Source of the DNA: an uncultured Burkholderiales bacterium
GTDB lineage: Bacteria > Pseudomonadota > Gammaproteobacteria > Burkholderiales > Burkholderiaceae_D
Direction: 5' to 3'
Length of the DNA stretch: 13,145 nt
NCBI GenBank assembly: GCA_903904635.1
Contig: CAIVDH010000249.1
Coordinates: 1 to 13,145 of the forward strand
Under the pieces are notes generated by a model. The model worked only from the letters and a program-made list of their open reading frames with translations. It ran no database searches and was not told where the DNA came from. Below, piece by piece: positions 8,186 to 13,145 of this stretch; within the stretch, counting starts at the first letter, position 1; each line of letters starts with the position of its first letter. Position numbers and translations under genes: made by a program.

Positions 8186-9352
8186 TTATTTGGTGTATTT
8201 GCCGGCAGTGATTAGCTGCAGCACAGATAGATAAAGAAAATAAGCAAGCTTATTTAAAGTACGCCGCCCCCAGGAAAGTCGCGCTACTTCTGCCGGGCTG
8301 ATTACCACTCCTTCAGTAACGCCCCTCGCTATGTGTTGGCGCAAGTCCCGCGCAAAATCGGCATCGCGAACAATAATATTGGCTTCATGATTGATGAACA
8401 GCGACAAACCATCAAAATTACTCGAACCTATGGTCGCCCATTCATCATCAATGACAACAACCTTTCCATGCAGCTGGGTCTTGCGGTATTCCACAATGTT
8501 TACGCCTGCGCGCGACAGTTTAGGATAAAACGATTGAGCCACTGCATCTTGCATGCGGAATTGTCCCACGCCTATCAATAGTGTGACTGTGACACCGCGA
8601 CTTGCTGCGATTGCCAGCGCCTGCCGTAATTTTCTGCCGGGCGCAAAATAAGGCGTAACAAAATAAGCTGTGTGACGTGCACGTCCCATTGCCTGTAGCA
8701 AGTTGCGCTGTATGGTGCTGCGGTTGCGCAGGTTATCCCGTATCACTAGCGCTGCCTCTGCGACTTGATGCGCTGCCTCATGTCGCAGTGATCTGGGCAG
8801 TCTCATATTTTGTAAACGATAACGCAAATTTATGAAGTGTCGTCGCGCCCATTGTGCGGCTGCTTCAGCATATATATCCGCAACCAGCGGTCCGCTGATG
8901 CTGACGGCAAAATCCCAGCGTGGCTGGGGTAATGGTATCTGACTACCTTCATCGCTGAGCATGTCATCGTTTATATTTAAGCCACCAAGAAAGGCAAGGC
9001 GACCATCTACGACAACCAGTTTACGATGCGTGCGAGCCAGCCCGCGACGAAACCAGGGATTGAAATTTTTGTAGTGCACACCGGTGGTGGCAAATTCTTG
9101 CGCAAGCATAGCGCAACGTGCCGCACCTGTACCCAGCCAGTCTGCTATGACATACACCTGCACACCACGTTGGGCAGCGCGGATCAGTGCAGCCTGCACC
9201 AGATCGGCAGTTGCGTCCTGCGCAAAAATATAGGTTTCGAGATAAATTTCTGACTCTGCTGTATCGAAGGCCTGAATCAATGCGGGGAAAAATTCGGCGC
9301 CACGATGCAGCAAAGTCAGTTTATTGCTTTTGCTATAGCTGGCTGCTCGCAT
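8186..9352 (-). CDS. clsB: Cardiolipin synthase B (phospholipase D family)
   Basis: This 388-residue phospholipase D superfamily enzyme has two HKD motifs: HRKLVVVD (His109, Lys111, Asp116) followed by GGLNINDDMLSDEG, and HGKVVVID (His295, Lys297, Asp302) followed by the GSSNFDGLSLFINHEANII segment. The lack of N-terminal membrane segments and the spacing match E. coli ClsB, not ClsA. The enzyme joins phospholipid head groups at the inner membrane to make cardiolipin. I chose the ATG at 9352 because its N-terminus (MRAASYSKSNKLTLLHRG) lines up in length with E. coli ClsB; a TTG at 9367 would add five residues. Neither has a clear ribosome site. The start overlaps the end of the EEP gene by 20 bp, indicating coupled translation. 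The same EEP-clsB (ybhP-ybhO) pairing occurs in E. coli. Confidence 0.92.
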   Translation of the reverse strand: MRAASYSKSNKLTLLHRGAEFFPALIQAFDTAESEIYLETYIFAQDATADLVQAALIRAAQRGVQVYVIADWLGTGAARCAMLAQEFATTGVHYKNFNPWFRRGLARTHRKLVVVDGRLAFLGGLNINDDMLSDEGSQIPLPQPRWDFAVSISGPLVADIYAEAAAQWARRHFINLRYRLQNMRLPRSLRHEAAHQVAEAALVIRDNLRNRSTIQRNLLQAMGRARHTAYFVTPYFAPGRKLRQALAIAASRGVTVTLLIGVGQFRMQDAVAQSFYPKLSRAGVNIVEYRKTQLHGKVVVIDDEWATIGSSNFDGLSLFINHEANIIVRDADFARDLRQHIARGVTEGVVISPAEVARLSWGRRTLNKLAYFLYLSVLQLITAGKYTK

Positions 9353-10199
9353 GGCTGATATCAGCAACAGAATTGACTGGATGAATTGATGCTTGCTTAA
9401 ACGATGGCAACAAGCTCAGCTCTGCCACCAACGGCGCATGATCTGATAGCCGCGCCCAGCTAGCACCATGCAATACTTTCGCGCTTAAGACATCAAAACC
9501 CCGCACATAAATACGATCGAGCTTGAGTACTGGCATGGCAGCCGGAAAAGTGCGTGCCGGTGTCATGCGCGGTCCGCGTCCGGATAAACGCCGCAGATAG
9601 CTGCCAAAACTGCGTGAGGATAAATTCTGATCAAACACTTCTTCCACATCGAGTTTTTTACGCAAAGTGTCGCTGAGTGCATTAGTCCAGTCATTAAAAT
9701 CGCCGGCAATAATTATTGGCGCGCCCTTAGTTGCGGTCGCATGAACCGCCTCAATTAACGCTTCGGTCTGCCGCATACGGCTACCGGCAAATAATCCGAG
9801 ATGTACGACATAGCAATGCACTTGAACATTTTGTATTTGTATTACGCAATGCAAAATGCCGCGCGATTCAAACTGATGATCAGAGACATCATGATTATTT
9901 GCTGACGCAATAGGGAAAACTGAGAGTAGCGCATTGCCGTGATGGCCGTGGTCATACATGGCATTGAGGCCATAAGCACTGTGCTGCGTGTCACTGGCAA
10001 GAAATTCATGCTGACTCTGCACAGGCCAGCTGCCTGCATGACGCAGCGCCAACAAATCATGGCGACCCTGCACTTCCTGCAGGAACACAACATCGGCAGC
10101 CACCGATGACAACGCTTGTTTCAGTGCATGTATGCGCGGTTTACGCGCAATTGAGCTGATGCCTTTGTGAATATTGTAGGTTGCAATGCGCAGCTTCAT
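9333..10199 (-). CDS. YbhP-like endonuclease/exonuclease/phosphatase family protein
   Basis: This 288-residue protein carries the metal-dependent EEP fold. Its catalytic signposts are TYNIHKG (Asn9), VVFLQEVQ (Glu42), His133 in VVHLG, AGDFND (Asp167, Asn169), KLDRIYV (Asp228) and the LSDHAP box (Asp253, His254). The superfamily hydrolyses phosphodiester bonds in nucleic acids, lipids or inositol phosphates; the exact substrate is not shown by the sequence. It sits directly before clsB with overlapping ends, as ybhP does in E. coli, so a role near phospholipid metabolism is plausible but unproven. No signal peptide is visible. The ATG at 10199 is the first codon of the conserved MKLRIATYNIHKG start. 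It has no good Shine-Dalgarno and follows the nudB stop by 15 bp. Confidence 0.88.
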   Translation of the reverse strand: MKLRIATYNIHKGISSIARKPRIHALKQALSSVAADVVFLQEVQGRHDLLALRHAGSWPVQSQHEFLASDTQHSAYGLNAMYDHGHHGNALLSVFPIASANNHDVSDHQFESRGILHCVIQIQNVQVHCYVVHLGLFAGSRMRQTEALIEAVHATATKGAPIIIAGDFNDWTNALSDTLRKKLDVEEVFDQNLSSRSFGSYLRRLSGRGPRMTPARTFPAAMPVLKLDRIYVRGFDVLSAKVLHGASWARLSDHAPLVAELSLLPSFKQASIHPVNSVADISHASSQL

Positions 10200-10214
10200 T
10201 CGATCAATAAATGT

Positions 10215-10676
10215 TCAGGTTAAGTAGTGTGGTAATTGCAAAATTGCCTCGGCATTCGAGGGGGAAAAACACTGTTCGGCTGCGGCTTGCCAGGGCAGCC
10301 ATTGATACTGTAAATGCTCGCGTTCAGCTAATACAACTTGTATATCACGCGGGACCAGCAAGCCATATACATGTTCCGTATTATGCGTCACACCGGGGGC
10401 ATAACGATGGCGCCAGACTGGATAGATTTCATAAATATTCGATAGTTTCCAGTCTTGAAGATTTTCAGCGGGTACCTGCATGCTGCCGATTGCTATGCCG
10501 GTTTCTTCCTGCACTTCGCGCACTGCCGTTGCGTGCAATGGCTCATCGGGCAAATCTTTGGAACCAGTAACGGATTGCCAAAAACCCGGCTTATCTGCAC
10601 GCTCTATCAATAACACTTGAAGATCAGCGCTGTAAATGACAACCAATACAGATTCCGGAATTTTATGAGTAGGCAT
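10215..10676 (-). CDS. nudB: Dihydroneopterin triphosphate diphosphatase (Nudix)
   Basis: This 153-residue Nudix hydrolase probably removes pyrophosphate from dihydroneopterin triphosphate, the second step of folate synthesis. The Nudix box covers about residues 38-61 (GSKDLPDEPLHA, then REVQEETGI), with one residue more than the textbook spacing between the first Gly and Glu. NudB-specific similarity to the E. coli protein is strong at FWQSVTGS (32-39) and at RHRYAPGV followed by NTE. I chose the ATG at 10676: its MPTHKIPESVLVVIY aligns with the E. coli start, whereas a GTG at 10709 would put the start inside the terminator stem and add a Leu/Cys-rich stretch. No Shine-Dalgarno precedes the ATG. 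The aspS-nudB adjacency is common in proteobacteria. A terminator lies just upstream, so expression must come from readthrough or an unseen promoter. Confidence 0.88.
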   Translation of the reverse strand: MPTHKIPESVLVVIYSADLQVLLIERADKPGFWQSVTGSKDLPDEPLHATAVREVQEETGIAIGSMQVPAENLQDWKLSNIYEIYPVWRHRYAPGVTHNTEHVYGLLVPRDIQVVLAEREHLQYQWLPWQAAAEQCFSPSNAEAILQLPHYLT

Positions 10677-10687
10677 AGGTGAGCAAA

Positions 10688-10738
10688 AAACAAGGCATAA
10701 AAAAAGCACTACGAGAGTGCCTTGATTATGCCTTGTTT
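10688..10738. repeat. 13-bp perfect inverted repeat enclosing the aspS terminator
   Basis: AAACAAGGCATAA at 10688-10700 is exactly complementary to TTATGCCTTGTTT at 10726-10738. The 25-base interior contains the small GCACT/AGTGC hairpin. The left arm overlaps the run of A (T-tract on the - strand), so the outer stem can only form once polymerase has passed the terminator. It could protect or process readthrough RNA, or act as a terminator for + strand transcription. No terminal features of an insertion sequence are present. Confidence 0.75.
10699..10723 (-). terminator. Rho-independent terminator after aspS
   Basis: Read on the - strand, AAGGCACT pairs with AGTGCTTT around a CTCGT loop (8 pairs, one of them G-U), and the second arm runs into seven T. 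This is a canonical intrinsic terminator, 71 bases beyond the aspS stop codon. It lies upstream of the nudB start, so it would reduce transcription into the genes that follow. Confidence 0.8.
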
Positions 10739-10791
10739 GGCTTACCGGCGAATCATGCCGCCGATAAGCTCAGCAAATATGCTAGCCAAAC
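10735..10791. repeat. Long-range 8-bp inverted repeat spanning the first aspS 3' hairpin
   Basis: GTTTGGCT at 10735-10742 is complementary to AGCCAAAC at 10784-10791. The first arm shares four bases with the 13-bp repeat on one side and three bases with the 11-bp hairpin on the other. The three pairings therefore cannot all form at once. Inside it, AGCA/TGCT at 10772-10783 is a further very small stem. Confidence 0.5.
10740..10769 (-). other. Strong RNA hairpin in the aspS 3' region
   Basis: In the - strand RNA, GCUUAUCGGCG pairs with CGCCGGUAAGC around an 8-base loop, giving 11 continuous pairs with one U-G wobble. In + strand RNA the same position would be a C-A mismatch, so the shape suits transcription from aspS. 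No U-tract follows, so it is not itself a terminator. It begins 24 bases after the aspS stop and may stabilise the 3' end of the message. Confidence 0.7.
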
Positions 10792-10793
10792 GA

Positions 10794-12611
10794 CTAAGCT
10801 TTGATGACTGGCTCCACACTGCGCAAACGTATATGCAATTCCTTGAGCTGCTTCTCGTCGACGGCAGAAGGTGCTTGTGTCAGCAGGCATTGCGCACGCT
10901 GGGTCTTGGGGAAAGCGATGACATCACGTATGGATTCGGCACCGGTCATCATGGTGACAATACGGTCCAGACCAAACGCCAACCCGCCATGCGGTGGCGC
11001 ACCGTATTGCAAGGCGTCGAGCAGGAAGCCAAATTTGATCTGAGCTTCTTCAGCATCAATGTTCAATGCACGGAATACTTTGCTCTGCACATCAGCGCGA
11101 TGAATACGCACTGAGCCGCCACCGAGTTCCCAGCCATTCAAGACCATGTCATAGGCTTGCGCAATGGCGCGGCCCGGATCGGTATCGATGAAATCTTCGT
11201 GGCCGTCTTTCGGTGCCGTAAACGGATGATGCAGCGCATTCCAGCGGCCGGCTTCTTCATCATGCTCGAACATCGGGAAATCAACCACCCATAGCGGACG
11301 CCATGCTTCTTCAAACAGGCCGTTCTTGCGACCGAAATCACTGTGTCCGATTTTTACGCGCAGTGCACCGATGGCATCATTAACAACTTTGGCTTTATCC
11401 GCACCAAAGAAAATCAGGTCGCCATCTTGTGCGCCGGTTTTTTCCAGTATTTGCGCCAGTGCGGCATCGTGGATATTTTTAACGATAGGCGATTGCAGAC
11501 CATCACGGCCTTTGGATTTATCGTTGACCTTGATGTAAGCGAGTCCCTTGGCACCATAGATGGCAACGAACTGGGTATAAGCATCAATCTCGGAACGTGG
11601 CATGCCACCGCTTTCCTTGGCGCCTCCAGGCACACGCAATCCAACGACGCGCCCGCCATCCATACTGGCTGCAGCTGCGAAAACCTTGAAGTCCACATCT
11701 TTCATCACATCGGTCAGCTCGGTAAATTCGAGCTTGACGCGCATGTCTGGTTTATCTGAACCATACATGCCCATGGCGGTGGCAAAATCCATGACGGGGA
11801 AAGGATCAGGCAAATCCACGCCCAGCGAATTTTTGAATACTACACGGATCATGCCTTCGAACAGATCACGAATTTCCTGCTCGGACATGAACGATGTTTC
11901 GCAATCGATCTGCGTAAATTCCGGCTGACGGTCAGCGCGCAAATCTTCATCGCGGAAGCATTTGGTGATCTGATAATAGCGATCAAAATTTGCCACCATG
12001 AGCAACTGCTTGAACAGCTGCGGTGACTGCGGCAATGCAAAGAAATGGCCCGCATTAACACGGGAAGGCACCAGATAATCGCGCGCGCCTTCCGGTGTAG
12101 ATTTAGTCAGCATAGGCGTTTCTATATCGATGAAACCATTCGCATCGAGAAATTTGCGCACTTCCATCGAGACCTTGTAACGCAGACGCAAATTTTGCTG
12201 CATCTGCGGACGACGCAAATCCAGTACGCGATGGGTCAGGCGTGTGGTCTCGGAGAGATTGTCATCATCCAGCTGAAACGGTGGTGTCACCGAAGGATTG
12301 AGCACTTCGAGTTCATGACATAGCACTTCGATTTTGCCTGAAGTCAGATTGGTGTTGCTGGTGCCTTCAGGACGCAGGCGCACGACACCGGTGATGCGCA
12401 AACAAAACTCATTGCGCACCGCCTCGGCTGTCTGGAAAACTGCTGCACGATCAGGATCACAAACGATTTGCACCAGTCCTTCACGGTCGCGCAAATCAAT
12501 AAAAATGACCCCGCCATGATCACGACGGCGATGCACCCAGCCACAGAGGCTAACGGTCTGGCCTAGTAATTCTTCATTGGTTAAGCCGCAATAATGTGTA
12601 CGCATAGACAT
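10794..12611 (-). CDS. aspS: Aspartate--tRNA(Asp/Asn) ligase, non-discriminating type
   Basis: This 605-residue class II synthetase charges tRNA(Asp) with aspartate in the cytoplasm. The N-terminal OB-fold anticodon domain includes [20 protein letters not shown] (22-41). The catalytic core has DLRRP (131-135), [13 protein letters not shown] (172-184), motif 2 [18 protein letters not shown] (219-236) and motif 3 GLAFGLDRI (543-551). The bacterial insertion domain lies between motifs 2 and 3. His32 and Gly83 match the residues tied to loose tRNA recognition in the Pseudomonas aeruginosa enzyme (E. coli has Leu at the first), so it probably also makes Asp-tRNA(Asn) for GatCAB. The ATG at 12611 is one base after the stop of the upstream gene, with GGAA 6 bases before it; an ATG two codons later is possible. 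The C-terminus VIKA is followed by TAG. Confidence 0.98.
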   Translation of the reverse strand: MSMRTHYCGLTNEELLGQTVSLCGWVHRRRDHGGVIFIDLRDREGLVQIVCDPDRAAVFQTAEAVRNEFCLRITGVVRLRPEGTSNTNLTSGKIEVLCHELEVLNPSVTPPFQLDDDNLSETTRLTHRVLDLRRPQMQQNLRLRYKVSMEVRKFLDANGFIDIETPMLTKSTPEGARDYLVPSRVNAGHFFALPQSPQLFKQLLMVANFDRYYQITKCFRDEDLRADRQPEFTQIDCETSFMSEQEIRDLFEGMIRVVFKNSLGVDLPDPFPVMDFATAMGMYGSDKPDMRVKLEFTELTDVMKDVDFKVFAAAASMDGGRVVGLRVPGGAKESGGMPRSEIDAYTQFVAIYGAKGLAYIKVNDKSKGRDGLQSPIVKNIHDAALAQILEKTGAQDGDLIFFGADKAKVVNDAIGALRVKIGHSDFGRKNGLFEEAWRPLWVVDFPMFEHDEEAGRWNALHHPFTAPKDGHEDFIDTDPGRAIAQAYDMVLNGWELGGGSVRIHRADVQSKVFRALNIDAEEAQIKFGFLLDALQYGAPPHGGLAFGLDRIVTMMTGAESIRDVIAFPKTQRAQCLLTQAPSAVDEKQLKELHIRLRSVEPVIKA

Positions 12612-12612
12612 A

Positions 12613-13145
12613 TCAGTTTCCAGTTCCAGATTGTTCAGTATGTGATTTTTCAGTGTCGTGCACAGGAGGCGCTACCACCCCCATGGACACGATGTATTTC
12701 AATGCTTCATCGACGGTCATGTTGAGCTCTTTCGTATCTTCACGCGGCAGCATCAGAAAAAAACCGGATGTTGGGTTAGGCGTGGTCGGTACATAAACGC
12801 TGACATAGTCGCCATGCAAATGGTTAGGTACGTCGCCACCCGGTATACCGGTCTGGAACGCGATGGTCCAGCAGCCTTCACGAGGATATTGCACCAGCAG
12901 CGCCTTGCGAAACGCATTCCCGGATGAAGAAAACAGGGTATCGGAAACTTGTTTGACGCTGGAGTAAATTGAACTGACAACGGGAATATGATTGAGCAGC
13001 ATCTCCCACCAGAGCAGCAACCGGTTGCCCAGAAAATTGCGCGTGATCAGACCCGTGATAAAAATAATCAACAAGGTCAGTATCGTGCCGAAACCGGGCA
13101 AACCAAAACCAATTAAAGATTCAGGACGCCATTTTTCAGGCAGCA
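12613..13145 (-). CDS. DUF502 (COV-family) membrane protein, 5' end outside window
   Basis: The frame is open to the window edge and gives the last 176 residues. The real start, with a first membrane segment, lies beyond base 13145; a TTG at 13101 is an internal Leu codon, not a start. [19 protein letters not shown] followed by a hydrophobic span ([14 protein letters not shown]) and the highly conserved [20 protein letters not shown] are hallmarks of DUF502, the family that includes plant COV proteins. The biochemical function is unknown. The remaining part is a soluble domain with [14 protein letters not shown] and [18 protein letters not shown], also family-typical, and a hydrophilic C-terminus. 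It is an inner-membrane protein by inference. Its TGA is one base from the aspS ATG, so the two are translationally coupled; this adjacency is common in betaproteobacteria. Confidence 0.9.
   Translation of the reverse strand, partial: LPEKWRPESLIGFGLPGFGTILTLLIIFITGLITRNFLGNRLLLWWEMLLNHIPVVSSIYSSVKQVSDTLFSSSGNAFRKALLVQYPREGCWTIAFQTGIPGGDVPNHLHGDYVSVYVPTTPNPTSGFFLMLPREDTKELNMTVDEALKYIVSMGVVAPPVHDTEKSHTEQSGTGN

Noticed and set aside
9353..9367. TTG start for clsB
   Set aside because: It gives five extra residues and more overlap, with no better ribosome site. The ATG at 9352 matches the N-terminal length of E. coli ClsB.
10677..10709. GTG start for nudB giving an 11-residue hydrophobic N-terminal extension
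   Set aside because: The GTG is part of the terminator stem, the extra residues have no match in E. coli NudB, and the ATG at 10676 fits the family start.
10722..11114. A + strand open frame running from the aspS-nudB gap into aspS
   Set aside because: Most of it is antisense to the conserved aspS C-terminus and its start lies inside the inverted repeats.
11343..11759. A 138-codon + strand open frame opposite aspS
   Set aside because: It is a shadow of the strongly conserved aspS coding sequence; the protein looks random and no start signal is present.
13099..13101. TTG as the start of the DUF502 protein
   Set aside because: Upstream codons continue the family sequence ([13 protein letters not shown]) to the window edge, so this is an internal Leu codon.
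1..13145. Search for CRISPR arrays, insertion sequences, phage genes, toxin-antitoxin or defence systems, tRNA or rRNA
   Set aside because: No repeated spaced units, transposase or integrase motifs, or RNA-gene structures were seen; every sizeable frame is a known metabolic, housekeeping or regulatory family.

Overview
The window looks like ordinary chromosomal DNA from a betaproteobacterium, most plausibly Burkholderiales and perhaps the Oxalobacteraceae (Herminiimonas/Janthinobacterium-like). This rests on protein style, on the gene order around aspS, on base composition near 50% GC judged by eye, and on a non-discriminating type AspRS. The taxon is an inference. No phage, insertion sequence, CRISPR array, tRNA or rRNA was seen. 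I found no convincing new biological system. The points most worth a second look are regulatory.

Layout. Positions 1-1421 are on the + strand: the 3' part of a HTD2/MaoC-type acyl-CoA hydratase gene, then a complete LysR regulator gene. Everything from 1500 to the end is on the - strand. Read in transcription order (right to left) there are two blocks. The first is a housekeeping run: a DUF502/COV-family membrane protein (cut by the window edge), aspS, nudB, a YbhP-like endonuclease/exonuclease/phosphatase, clsB and hslR. The second is a fatty-acid beta-oxidation operon: a TetR regulator, a large DmdC-like acyl-CoA dehydrogenase, a FadN-type two-function hydroxyacyl-CoA dehydrogenase/enoyl-CoA hydratase, and a thiolase.

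How the genes work together. The three beta-oxidation enzymes cover the full cycle: acyl-CoA to enoyl-CoA, to hydroxyacyl-CoA, to ketoacyl-CoA, to acetyl-CoA plus a shortened acyl-CoA. The set resembles the Bacillus subtilis fadN-fadA-fadE operon. The TetR gene is first in the unit, and a 20-bp imperfect palindrome lies in the only sizeable gap before it, so autoregulation of the whole operon is likely. In the other block, aspS is followed by a strong 11-bp hairpin and a canonical rho-independent terminator, overlapped by longer inverted repeats that compete for the same bases. nudB, the EEP gene, clsB and hslR follow, packed tightly and without clear Shine-Dalgarno sequences, which contrasts with the strong ribosome sites of the fatty-acid genes.

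The longest stretch without a gene is the 117 bp between aspS and nudB. No gap exceeds 300 bp.
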